This document shows, piece after piece, positions 52,571-60,242 of a stretch of DNA of 64,000 nucleotides. Each line of letters opens with the position of its first letter. Positions within the stretch are counted from its first letter, which is position 1. The translations under genes and the position numbers were made by a program. This DNA comes from Pseudovibrio sp000156235. GTDB lineage: Bacteria; Pseudomonadota; Alphaproteobacteria; Rhizobiales; Stappiaceae. The notes under the pieces are model-generated. The model did not search any database, had not been told where the DNA came from, and worked only from the letters and a program-made list of their open reading frames with translations. The DNA lies in assembly GCF_000156235.1 (NCBI RefSeq), contig NZ_DS996806.1:496001-560000 (forward strand). The letters are read 5' to 3'.

Positions 52571-52986
52571 ATTATGTCTCCAACAATACGCAGGCGATGA
52601 GTGTAATTTAAGACATACTTCTCTTAAAAAAACACTGAACCCGCCGTAGGTTCCTGCGCAACAACTATTTTCGTCGGCCTGTTTTCAGTTCAGGCTCTTC
52701 CCATTGTCATACGCAAATCTACAGCTTACCTAAGGAGATGTGAGTATGGCGCAGGGTATAATCTGCGACAACCCGTTTAGACCGCCAATAAATTGGCACC
52801 TATGGTTTCTTCTAGGTAATGTGTGCTAGATTGCGATATTCCGCTTTTGACCTCTAGCAAGGTCTCGGCAGCACCACCTATATAAGATAGATGTCTTGGT
52901 TAGGAAAGGGTCTTCCCTTATTAGTGAGTGATCCAAGCTCGCTTTAGGTTATAAAGCGGGCGTGAGAAGAGTAGCCAGAGTTTTGC
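52571..52986. other. Divergent promoter region folE / IscU-like gene
   Basis: A 416-bp region upstream of both folE (minus) and the IscU-like gene (plus). It contains one plausible short reading frame (52746-52829, listed separately). I see no clear iron-responsive box. Confidence 0.4.
52746..52829 (+). CDS. Possible 27-residue leader peptide
   Basis: AAGGAG lies 8 bp before the ATG at 52746, the best ribosome-binding site in the region. The frame encodes 27 residues (MAQGIICDNPF...) and ends TAG at 52827-52829, 157 bp before the IscU-like gene. The peptide contains two Cys and is Trp-containing. Translation is not shown. It could be a leader or a chance frame. Confidence 0.25.
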   Translation: MAQGIICDNPFRPPINWHLWFLLGNVC

Positions 52987-53421
52987 ATGTTGGACGACAT
53001 TTACAATACTAAGATCCTTGAGTTTGCAGGGAATATTCCTCTGCTGGGGCATATTGATAACCCGCAGGCTCAGGCAAAAGCACACTCGCGGCTCTGTGGT
53101 TCGACGGTGAGTGTTGAGGTTTGTGTAGCCAATGGTCTAATAACCTCATTCGCGCAGGACGTGAAAGCGTGTGCTCTGGGACAGGCTTCAGCCTCCATTC
53201 TGGGCCAGCATGTTATTGGGGCGACACCAGCAGACGTGCGGGAGGCTTATGCGCAGCTGCACGCGATGCTGAAGGATAACGGCCCTGTGCCGACCGGTCG
53301 CTTTGCTGACCTTTCTTTCCTTGAGCCAGTGCGTGACTATAAAGCGCGCCATGCATCCACTATGCTTGCGTTTGAGGCGTTGGTGAAAGCGCTTGATGAT
53401 GTTGAAGCTGCTGTTGCCTAA
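52987..53421 (+). CDS. IscU/NifU-like iron-sulfur scaffold protein lacking the third cysteine
   Basis: This 144-residue NifU N-terminal-like domain has the first Cys in HSRLCGSTVSVEV and the second in DVKACALGQASASI. The third ligand cysteine of IscU (normally in an HCS motif) is replaced here by alanine in ARHASTMLAFEAL. It may form a cluster with an altered ligand, act as a structural homologue, or need a partner. The family occurs next to yidD and folE in Hyphomicrobiales, as here. The yidD start is 12 bp after its stop. Confidence 0.87.
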   Translation: MLDDIYNTKILEFAGNIPLLGHIDNPQAQAKAHSRLCGSTVSVEVCVANGLITSFAQDVKACALGQASASILGQHVIGATPADVREAYAQLHAMLKDNGPVPTGRFADLSFLEPVRDYKARHASTMLAFEALVKALDDVEAAVA

Positions 53422-53432
53422 GGCATTTTGTT

Positions 53433-53786
53433 ATGTGTAAGCCCGATCCGCTCCCCAAAGAGAGGCCTGCCAGCCTGATGGCGCGGTTTGGGATTGGGCT
53501 TATCTGGATTTATCAGCACAGCCTGTCACTGATTTTGGGACGGGCCTGCCGTTATCAGCCTTCCTGCTCTCATTATACAGCGGAAGCCATGACACGGTTT
53601 GGTTTTTGGCGCGGCGGCTGGATTGGGTTGTCGCGGATTATCCGCTGCAATCCATATGGTGCGAGCGGATATGACCCGGTTCCGCTCAGCTTACCCAAGA
53701 CATCAAGATGGTATCTGCCATGGCGGTATGGCCATTGGAACGGTGATCATATTGATCCTAAGACACGTTTTGATCTGAAGGATTGA
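53433..53786 (+). CDS. yidD: YidD membrane protein insertion efficiency factor
   Basis: This 117-residue protein has the YidD core: IYQHSLSLILGRACRYQPSC, SHYTAEAMTRFGFWRGGWIG and LSRIIRCNPYGASGYDPVP. The cysteines in CRYQPSCSHY and RCNP are conserved. YidD assists YidC in inserting inner-membrane proteins. The N-terminal and C-terminal extensions are moderate. It forms an operon with the IscU-like gene. Confidence 0.94.
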   Translation: MCKPDPLPKERPASLMARFGIGLIWIYQHSLSLILGRACRYQPSCSHYTAEAMTRFGFWRGGWIGLSRIIRCNPYGASGYDPVPLSLPKTSRWYLPWRYGHWNGDHIDPKTRFDLKD

Positions 53787-53799
53787 GACCGCCTGATTT

Positions 53800-54369
53800 T
53801 TAAGGGCAGCTGAACTCGGTTTTTTCTTCGGCTGTTGGTACCGGAAGAACGGCGAATTCTCCTTCAATTGCAAGGTTTTCGTAGGGCTGTGAGTTGACGA
53901 CCACGCCATAAGCCTTGCCGCTGGCTTCATCGAGTGTCCACACCCATCCCAGATTGGACTCCTGCGGATTATCTTTCCATGAGATCTGAGTGATGTCTGG
54001 TGTGATCTGCTGTACGGTGTAGGTTGCGGTGCCCTTACTTTTGCCGAATTGTGAGGTGGTGTTCCAGGCCAGAGCTTTCGCATTGCAGATGAAGGCGGTG
54101 AACTTTTCTTCGATGGCCTCAGCTCCATCCTTGGTGATGCTCCATGCAAAATTAAGGGACTTACCGAGCCATTGTTCTGCAGTTTTGACAGCAGACGTAT
54201 TGCTGCCGGTTTCAGCAAGCGTATGAATTTCGTTCTGAAGGCTTTTGCTCGTGGGTACGGGCGGTCCGTCACCTGGGACTTGGGCTGTGGTTAAGCTGGC
54301 TGATTGAACAAGGAAAAACGCAGTGGCGCTCAGGAGGGCTGGGGTTCTCATTGTATTCTCCTGTTTCAA
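53800..54369 (-). CDS. Secreted protein of unknown function
   Basis: This 189-residue protein has a signal peptide (ALLSATAFFLVQSASLTTAQ, cleavage near residue 28). The mature domain has KTAEQWLGKSLNFAWSITKD, two cysteines (FICNAKALAW and the final SCP) and FAVLPVPTAEEKTEFSCP at the end. I recognise no named family. GGAGAA precedes the start. It is the second of two neighbouring small secreted-protein genes on the minus strand. Confidence 0.75.
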   Translation of the reverse strand: MKQENTMRTPALLSATAFFLVQSASLTTAQVPGDGPPVPTSKSLQNEIHTLAETGSNTSAVKTAEQWLGKSLNFAWSITKDGAEAIEEKFTAFICNAKALAWNTTSQFGKSKGTATYTVQQITPDITQISWKDNPQESNLGWVWTLDEASGKAYGVVVNSQPYENLAIEGEFAVLPVPTAEEKTEFSCP

Positions 54370-54396
54370 TTCTGTTATCTGGCCATTTAAAGAAGA

Positions 54397-54678
54397 TCAG
54401 CGTTTGTCGTCGTCTTCCTGATCTTGCTGGGTTGCCTCATTATCAGGTTTCTGTGTGGTGACAGGTGGAGCAGGCATCATGGATTGGTTGCTCATCGGAT
54501 AGTCAGGCATGCCGGACATCATTGAAGGATCGTCCTGAGCTGTGCTGTCTTCTTCCTCAACACTTCCTGAGGTTCCCAGAGATGGTTCATTGAACATCTG
54601 CGCGGGAGAAGGGAAGGACCATGCTGAGATGGATAGTCCCAGAACGATGATATGAGTTGGAAGCCAATGCCTGCTCAT
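54397..54678 (-). CDS. Small exported acidic Met-rich protein
   Basis: This 93-residue protein has a signal peptide (THIIVLGLSISAWSFPSPAQ), then a low-complexity mature part rich in Met, Pro, Ser, Asp and Glu (SMMSGMPDYPMSNQSMMPAP), ending with an acidic QDQEDDDKR tail. No family is recognised; Met-rich periplasmic proteins can bind copper, a weak suggestion only. AAAGG precedes the ATG at 54678, and this site lies inside a 10-bp inverted repeat (see the leader structure at 54681-54770). Confidence 0.68.
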   Translation of the reverse strand: MSRHWLPTHIIVLGLSISAWSFPSPAQMFNEPSLGTSGSVEEEDSTAQDDPSMMSGMPDYPMSNQSMMPAPPVTTQKPDNEATQQDQEDDDKR

Positions 54679-54680
54679 TT

Positions 54681-54770
54681 GGACGCCTTTGATGATCTTC
54701 GGGATGTGCACTCCACTACAGAAACTCATAATTTCGTTTGAAGATAATGGCTTAATGTAGAAAGGCGTCC
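54681..54770 (-). promoter_or_regulatory. Leader hairpin that covers a ribosome-binding site
   Basis: GGACGCCTTT (54681-54690) and AAAGGCGTCC (54761-54770) are perfectly complementary. On the minus-strand RNA the 3' arm contains AAAGG, the ribosome-binding site of the gene starting at 54678. A smaller inner pair ATCTTC/GAAGAT (54695-54700 with 54740-54745) extends the fold. This could control translation, like an RNA thermometer or a riboswitch-style switch. Confidence 0.55.
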
Positions 54771-54961
54771 AGCAACCAGCAGTGGTTCCCCGTCCTTGGC
54801 TTAACAAAGCGCTACTTGCAGACGTGGGAATTCGTGAAATTTTCGCGATGGTGACTACGTAAATACCCCTAGTTAAATCTGCTGGAGTGGGGTGTTGTTC
54901 ACAGATTGCCGGCTAAAAACGTTTTTTCCGATGTTTTCCCAACTCAAATTTCAAAGGGGCG

Positions 54962-54990
54962 TTGACAAGAGGGCCTCAAATGAAGATAAC
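54962..54990 (+). promoter_or_regulatory. Sigma-70 type promoter of tRNA-Tyr
   Basis: TTGACA (54962-54967), a 17-bp spacer and GATAAC (54985-54990) match the housekeeping consensus, about 39 bp upstream of the tRNA. Confidence 0.75.
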
Positions 54991-55028
54991 CCGTCCTCAC
55001 ACGGCGCGGCCAACTTGGCCAATGCGAC

Positions 55029-55113
55029 GGAGGAGTGCCCGAGTGGCTAAAGGGGGCGGACTGTAAATCCGCTGGCTATGCCTACGTTGGTTCGAATCCA
55101 ACCTCCTCCACCA
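55029..55113 (+). tRNA. tRNA-Tyr (anticodon GUA)
   Basis: This 85-base class II tRNA has acceptor stem GGAGGAG pairing with CTCCTCC, anticodon stem and loop GCGGACTGTAAATCCGC (anticodon GTA), a variable arm, T arm GTTGGTTCGAATCCAAC and encoded CCA. Confidence 0.96.
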
Positions 55114-55157
55114 CCTTTCTTTCTTTTCATGAAATCAAACAGTTACGGTGGAAGCGC

Positions 55158-55586
55158 ATGTCTTCTGAAGAATTCGATCATCTACCTAGTTTTGCATTTG
55201 GTGACAGCCCTGAGCTGGCTGACAGTTTGCTTGAGCTTGTTCTGAATGGAACAAAGACAGCAACCTGCGGTGACCTGCATTCCTATGAAAAGGATGGAGA
55301 GCCACTTCCGCAGCCGGGCGATCAGTACGTTATTCTGGATGGTAAAGGGCAGGCAGCCTGTGTCATCGAGATGGTGACTGTTGATGTGCGTCAGTTTAAC
55401 GAGATTGATGAAGTCTGGGCTGTGTTGGAAGGTGAAGGCGACCTGAGCCTTGAATACTGGCAGGAAGGTCATCGCGAGTTCTTTGAACGCAACGGCGTTT
55501 ATGCTCCTGATATGAAGCTCGTTTGTGAGTACTTCCAGCTGGTGAAGATCTTCAAGCGCGATCACGCCAAACCAAAGCCGAATTAA
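55158..55586 (+). CDS. ASCH-domain protein
   Basis: This 142-residue protein has an ASCH (PUA-like) fold: FAFGDSPELADSLLELVLNG, the KTATCGDLHSYEKDGEPLPQ motif with G-K-T and basic/acidic residues at the putative RNA-binding cleft, and a C-terminal DLSLEYWQEGHREFFERNG. Some ASCH proteins deaminate or hydrolyse modified nucleosides (N4-acetylcytidine) or bind RNA. The true start is at 55158 after GGAAG; an earlier in-frame ATG lies inside the tRNA gene. It overlaps the convergent glycosyltransferase gene by 4 bp. Confidence 0.88.
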   Translation: MSSEEFDHLPSFAFGDSPELADSLLELVLNGTKTATCGDLHSYEKDGEPLPQPGDQYVILDGKGQAACVIEMVTVDVRQFNEIDEVWAVLEGEGDLSLEYWQEGHREFFERNGVYAPDMKLVCEYFQLVKIFKRDHAKPKPN

Positions 55587-56923
55587 GTTTCTTCCAGTCT
55601 ATGCTGTTTGCTCTCAGCGCCGGATGAGCGTTTGTCCGGTGGTGTGCTGTTGTTTGCAATAATCTTCCAGATATCCTGTTGCACATTCTGCCATTGACGA
55701 AGTTCGTCTCTCGCTGGCAGTTCTGCGCGTAAAGCCTCTTTTGACTGGATCGTCGACTGGATCAAAGTGGCCAGCTCTTCTGCGTTGTGCGGATCAAAGT
55801 ATTGGCAATGATCTCCGCCAACTTCCGGAATTGAGGTTGCGTTTGAGGCCAGTACGGGTGTGCCCATCCAGAGTGCTTCGCCGACTGGTAGGCCATACCC
55901 TTCAAACAAGCTTGGGTAAACCAGTGCGATTGCTTCTTTATATAGTGCTGTCAGCTCTGCGTTTGTTGGTGACTGGACAATCGTCACGAACTTGCCGATA
56001 GGGGTGTATTTCTGATCCTTGTTGAGGCTGGCAAATGCGCCGTTGGGGATTGCTCCTGCACATATGAGTTGAGGCAGTTGTGCGTTCTCGTCTTGCTCCA
56101 CGATATGCAGATATGCGTCAAAGACCAGCTTTGCGTTCTTTCGGTAGCGAATGTCACCAAGCAACAAGAAGAAACCGTGCTCGGGTCGTTGGCGCAGAGG
56201 ATAGATTGGCTCTGCCTCCTGAAATTCGTGGGCCAGATGCGCAACACTGGTGCTTTGCGGAGAAGGGAGCTTTTGCTCTGCGAGGAACTTCAGAAGGTCA
56301 TTGCGCGTATATTCGGAGTTGGCGATTACGTGTGGCCTTGTGGTGACTGTTCGTCTCAGATGCTCCAGCCAGAGCTTTGCACCGAGATCCTCCTCAGGAT
56401 CGTTGAGGCGTAACGGAGAGATGTCGTGGATCATGACATAGACGGGCACATAGGGTGCGCGGCTCTTCACATATTCTGTCAGTCGCCGTGCTTCTTCCAG
56501 GTTTCCCAGTGAGAGGAACGGGGCGTCGATATCTGTGAGGGGTTCTTGCAGTGCTTCGCCATCATAAGCGCCGGTGGTCTCATTGGCGCGTGCGCGGAGT
56601 GTGTGCCTGAGCTTGTGAAACAGGCCTTTGAGTTTGCGGTTTCTGTATTTTTCAGAACGGAATGCTTTGACGGGAGCGCCCAGCAAATCAGGTAGGCATG
56701 CGGGGTTCAGGTCATCTGATGCGAACAATGGATCAGCTTGCACGCTCACATATTCGTTTTTGCGGGCGTCATGACAGATGAAGGTGACTTCGATGTCGTC
56801 TTTATAGAACCGCTTTGCTGTCTCGTAGAGCGTTCTGGTGACGCCGTTGGCCTGTAGTGAGGTGGATCTGTTCTGCCTCAATGTGGTCAAGTCAAAGTAG
56901 AGCTTTGGCTTTGGCGTGGTCAT
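55583..56923 (-). CDS. Glycosyltransferase, GT4-like
   Basis: This 446-residue protein has an atypical long N-terminal half and a C-terminal GT-B domain (from about residue 245) with HGFFLLLGDIRYRKNAKLVF, a region for sugar-nucleotide binding AIALVYPSLFEGYGLPVGEA (E-x7-E, about 350-365) and GTPVLASNATSIPEVGGDHC. It likely transfers a sugar during cell-surface polysaccharide synthesis. AGGAG 8 bp before the ATG at 56923 sets the start. No other polysaccharide genes are adjacent. Confidence 0.88.
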   Translation of the reverse strand: MTTPKPKLYFDLTTLRQNRSTSLQANGVTRTLYETAKRFYKDDIEVTFICHDARKNEYVSVQADPLFASDDLNPACLPDLLGAPVKAFRSEKYRNRKLKGLFHKLRHTLRARANETTGAYDGEALQEPLTDIDAPFLSLGNLEEARRLTEYVKSRAPYVPVYVMIHDISPLRLNDPEEDLGAKLWLEHLRRTVTTRPHVIANSEYTRNDLLKFLAEQKLPSPQSTSVAHLAHEFQEAEPIYPLRQRPEHGFFLLLGDIRYRKNAKLVFDAYLHIVEQDENAQLPQLICAGAIPNGAFASLNKDQKYTPIGKFVTIVQSPTNAELTALYKEAIALVYPSLFEGYGLPVGEALWMGTPVLASNATSIPEVGGDHCQYFDPHNAEELATLIQSTIQSKEALRAELPARDELRQWQNVQQDIWKIIANNSTPPDKRSSGAESKQHRLEET

Positions 56924-57222
56924 GCTCAGCTCCTGACAGCTGGTAGAGTGTGCGTCATGCATTCCTTGTGATGGAGTTTGCGAATCCTGTTCTGGTCAGC
57001 AGTATGAGGAGGTGGAGCGGGTAAGGCCAGCTAAACCCTTGCTAGCCCGTAATAATTCATGGTGTGTAACCTGTCGATTACGTGTCAGTGCCCGCGGAAA
57101 ACAGAGTTGAACTGCCCCAGATTCATCTGGACGCGTCCTTTAGAATTGGTTATTCAGGCAACCCATGATTAACACCAAACCGCTTACCTGCCTTGTTTGC
57201 AGGAGTGAGCTGGAGAATTGAT

Positions 57223-59169
57223 ATGCTTCAATTGACTTTCCCTGACAATTCCGTTCGCGAATATGACGCTGGTTCCACCGGCGCTGATGTTGCAGGGAGC
57301 ATTTCCAAATCTCTCTTGAAAAAAGCTGTTGCCGTCGCAATTGATGGTGAACTGCGCGATCTTTCTGATCCTATTGAAACGAATGCTGCGATTGAAATCG
57401 TAACCCGTGATGACCCACGTGCGCTGGAGCTGATCCGCCACGATGCGGCGCACGTGATGGCGGAAGCTGTGCAGGAACTGTGGCCTGAGACGCAGGTTAC
57501 AATTGGTCCTGTTATCGAGAACGGCTTCTACTACGACTTCAAGCGCGATACGCCATTTACCACTGAAGACCTGCCGAAAATCGAAAAGAAGATGCAGCAG
57601 ATCATTCAGCGGAATGCGAAGTTCACCAAAGAGATCTGGAGCCGCAACGAAGCAAAAGATTACTTTGCTGCCAAAGGGGAAGACTACAAGGTTGAGCTTG
57701 TTGATGCGATCCCTGAGGATGAAACCGTCAAGATCTACAAGCAGGGTGAATGGCTTGACCTTTGCCGTGGTCCGCACATGGCGTCCACTGGTCAGATCGG
57801 TCAGGCTTTCAAGCTGATGAAGGTTGCTGGTGCATACTGGCGCGGTGATGCAAACAACGAGATGCTGACCCGCATCTACGGCACTGCATGGTCTAGCGAT
57901 AAAGATCTGAAGGCTTACCTCCATATGCTTGAGGAAGCTGAGAAGCGCGACCACCGCAAGCTGGGCCGTGAGATGGATCTCTATCACTTCCAGGAGGAAG
58001 GTCCGGGCGTTGTCTTCTGGCATCACAAAGGTTGGCAGCTGTTCCAGAACCTGACCAACTACATGCGCCGTCGTCTGGAAGATGACTATCAGGAAGTGAA
58101 TGCGCCGCAGATCCTGGATAAGGCTCTTTGGGAAACTTCCGGTCACTGGGAGTGGTACCGCGAGAACATGTTCGCGACTGAGACCGAAGATCACCGTGTC
58201 TTCGCGATCAAGCCGATGAACTGTCCTGGTCACGTGCAGATCTTCAAGCATGGCCTGAAGTCCTATCGTGATCTGCCACTGCGTATGGCTGAGTTTGGCG
58301 CGGTTTCCCGTTATGAGCCATCTGGTGCGCTGCATGGCCTGATGCGTGTTCGTGCGTTTACGCAGGATGATGCGCATGTGTTCTGTACTGAAGAGCAGAT
58401 GGCTGCAGAATGTCACAAGATCAACGACCTGATCATGTCCGTTTACAAGGACTTCGGGTTTGAAGAGATCGTTGTGAAGCTCTCCACACGTCCTGAAAAG
58501 CGTGTTGGTTCTGACGAAGTCTGGGATCACGCTGAAGCTGTGATGGGTGAAGTGCTGAAGGAGATCGAAGCGAACTCTGGCGGTAAGATCAAGACCGGCA
58601 TTCTGGAAGGTGAGGGCGCGTTCTACGGTCCTAAGTTCGAATACACCCTGCGTGATGCGATTGGCCGTGAATGGCAGTGTGGCACCACTCAGGTGGACTT
58701 CAACCTGCCAGAGCGTTTCGGTGCGTTCTACGTGGACAGTGATGGTGAGAAGAAGCAGCCGGTGATGATCCACCGTGCGATCTGTGGTTCTCTGGAGCGC
58801 TTCCTTGGCATCCTTATCGAGAACTTTGCAGGTCACTTCCCGCTGTGGCTGGCACCTCAGCACTTTGTTGTTGCGGCGATTACTTCTGACGCTGATGACT
58901 ACGCGAAGGAAGTGCATGCTGCGCTGAAAAAGGCTGGTCTGCGTGGTGAGCTGGATCTTCGTAACGAGAAGATCAACTACAAGGTTCGCGAGCACTCACA
59001 TGCTAAGATCCCAGTGATTATCGCTGTTGGTAAGCGTGAAGCGGAAGAGAAGACTGTAAGCATCCGTCGTCTTGGTTCGCGCAATCAGACTGCTATGACT
59101 CTGGATGAGGCTGTTGCAAGCTTGCGTGACGAGGCTACGGCACCTGACCTTAAAGAGCAGGCTTCCTGA
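57223..59169 (+). CDS. thrS: Threonyl-tRNA synthetase
   Basis: This 648-residue class II synthetase has a TGS domain at the N-terminus (MLQLTFPDNSVREYDAGSTG), an editing domain with HDAAHVMAEAV and YYDF (residues about 62-240), catalytic core motifs with zinc-site MNCPGHVQIF (about 330), RMAEFGAVSRYEPSGALHGL and the C-terminal anticodon-binding domain (from about 535, LAPQHFVVAAITSDADDYA). GGAG at 57212 and ATG at 57223 set the start. An intrinsic terminator follows. Confidence 0.96.
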   Translation: MLQLTFPDNSVREYDAGSTGADVAGSISKSLLKKAVAVAIDGELRDLSDPIETNAAIEIVTRDDPRALELIRHDAAHVMAEAVQELWPETQVTIGPVIENGFYYDFKRDTPFTTEDLPKIEKKMQQIIQRNAKFTKEIWSRNEAKDYFAAKGEDYKVELVDAIPEDETVKIYKQGEWLDLCRGPHMASTGQIGQAFKLMKVAGAYWRGDANNEMLTRIYGTAWSSDKDLKAYLHMLEEAEKRDHRKLGREMDLYHFQEEGPGVVFWHHKGWQLFQNLTNYMRRRLEDDYQEVNAPQILDKALWETSGHWEWYRENMFATETEDHRVFAIKPMNCPGHVQIFKHGLKSYRDLPLRMAEFGAVSRYEPSGALHGLMRVRAFTQDDAHVFCTEEQMAAECHKINDLIMSVYKDFGFEEIVVKLSTRPEKRVGSDEVWDHAEAVMGEVLKEIEANSGGKIKTGILEGEGAFYGPKFEYTLRDAIGREWQCGTTQVDFNLPERFGAFYVDSDGEKKQPVMIHRAICGSLERFLGILIENFAGHFPLWLAPQHFVVAAITSDADDYAKEVHAALKKAGLRGELDLRNEKINYKVREHSHAKIPVIIAVGKREAEEKTVSIRRLGSRNQTAMTLDEAVASLRDEATAPDLKEQAS

Positions 59170-59191
59170 TCTTTAGAGGAACACTGATTTG

Positions 59192-59230
59192 AAAGGCTGG
59201 CAGCGTGTTTGCGTTGCCAGCCTTTTCTTT
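59192..59230 (+). terminator. Intrinsic terminator of thrS
   Basis: AAAGGCTGGCA and TGCCAGCCTTTT arms flank a small inner hairpin and are followed by CTTTTTT. Confidence 0.9.
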
Positions 59231-59311
59231 TTTGGCCTCACTGTCGCCTAATGTTCACGTAAGTTTGCGAAAGCTTACAAAGCCAGCTCACAGAAAAGCT
59301 GGGCGAGTGAA

Positions 59312-60175
59312 GTGAGGTTAGCGGTGAACCACGCGGATTTAAGCTATGCCAATGATGGCCATCCTCTATTGAAGCGATGGCTAATCCGAAGCATTGAAGG
59401 GCTCTGCGGTCGCAAGAGGCTGCTGGATCTTTATGAGGTCTGGCGGGGTGACTGCTCTGTTTCGGACCAAGCCCTCTGGCGGGACTTGCTGGATCTGATT
59501 GATCTGCGTGTTGACTGCACCGGTCATTGCTGGCCGCCTTCTGATTTGGACGGTAAGCCGCTGGTGCTGATTGCGAACCATCCCTATGGCATTGCTGATG
59601 GAATTGCGATCCTTTCGCTTGCCGAGCAGTTGAACCGTCCTTACCGCGTGCTCATCAATAATGAACTGCTGAAGGTGCCTGAGGTAAGGCCTTTTGCATT
59701 GCCGGTTGATTTTGAAGAAACAGAAGACGCTCTGCGAACCAATCTGAAGACACGGCAAGAGGCGTTGAGGCTGCTACAGGAAGGGGTGACGATTGTTATC
59801 TTTCCTGGTGGTGGTGTTGCGACTGCTGTGAAGCCCTTTGGTCGTGCGGAAGAGCTGCCGTGGAAGACGTTCAGTGCAAAGCTTATCAGGAGTGCCCGGG
59901 CGACGGTATTGCCGGTTTATTTTGAGGGGCAGAACTCACCGCTGTTCCATCTGGTCAGCCGCTTTTCACTGAGCTTGCGCTTGTCTCTGTTGATCCGCGA
60001 GTTCAAGAGCATTCTGGGGGAGACAATTTTGGCGCGGATTGGAGATCCGATCCCCTATGAGGCTTTGGAGACATGTGAGAGCCAGCGGCAAATGATGGAT
60101 CAGTTGCAGGCGGCTGTTCTGGATTTGCGCCAAGAGGCAGAGACTACAAAGTCTGAGACTTTTTATCTGCCTTAG
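59312..60175 (+). CDS. Lysophospholipid acyltransferase-like protein
   Basis: This 287-residue protein has the acyltransferase motif ANHPYGIADGIAILSLAEQL (H-x5-D near residue 90), then FPGGGVATAVKPFGRAEELP (about 167) as the substrate-site motif. It belongs to the PlsC-like or hemolysin-type branch that acylates lysophospholipids, ornithine lipids or similar. The start is GTG; a second GTG at 59324 is equally possible because no clear ribosome-binding site separates them. It follows thrS by 142 bp beyond the terminator. Confidence 0.85.
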   Translation: MRLAVNHADLSYANDGHPLLKRWLIRSIEGLCGRKRLLDLYEVWRGDCSVSDQALWRDLLDLIDLRVDCTGHCWPPSDLDGKPLVLIANHPYGIADGIAILSLAEQLNRPYRVLINNELLKVPEVRPFALPVDFEETEDALRTNLKTRQEALRLLQEGVTIVIFPGGGVATAVKPFGRAEELPWKTFSAKLIRSARATVLPVYFEGQNSPLFHLVSRFSLSLRLSLLIREFKSILGETILARIGDPIPYEALETCESQRQMMDQLQAAVLDLRQEAETTKSETFYLP

Positions 60176-60191
60176 GGCGTTAGCAGGCCAA

Positions 60192-60218
60192 CAAAAAAGG
60201 CGCCGTGTCTGGCGCCTT
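60192..60218. terminator. Terminator between convergent genes
   Basis: AAGGCGCC (60197-60204) and GGCGCCTT (60211-60218) form a perfect stem. The A-run at its left gives a T-run for the minus-strand gene ending at 60243. Confidence 0.85.
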
Positions 60219-60242
60219 GGTCATTATTGCTGCGGTCTTGTC

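Noticed and set aside
55035..55157. Longer N-terminus for the ASCH protein
   Set aside because: It would translate through tRNA-Tyr; the ATG at 55158 has its own ribosome-binding site.
57184..58995. Long antisense open frame over thrS (about 603 codons)
   Set aside because: Same reason: shadow of a clear synthetase gene, with no recognisable protein features.
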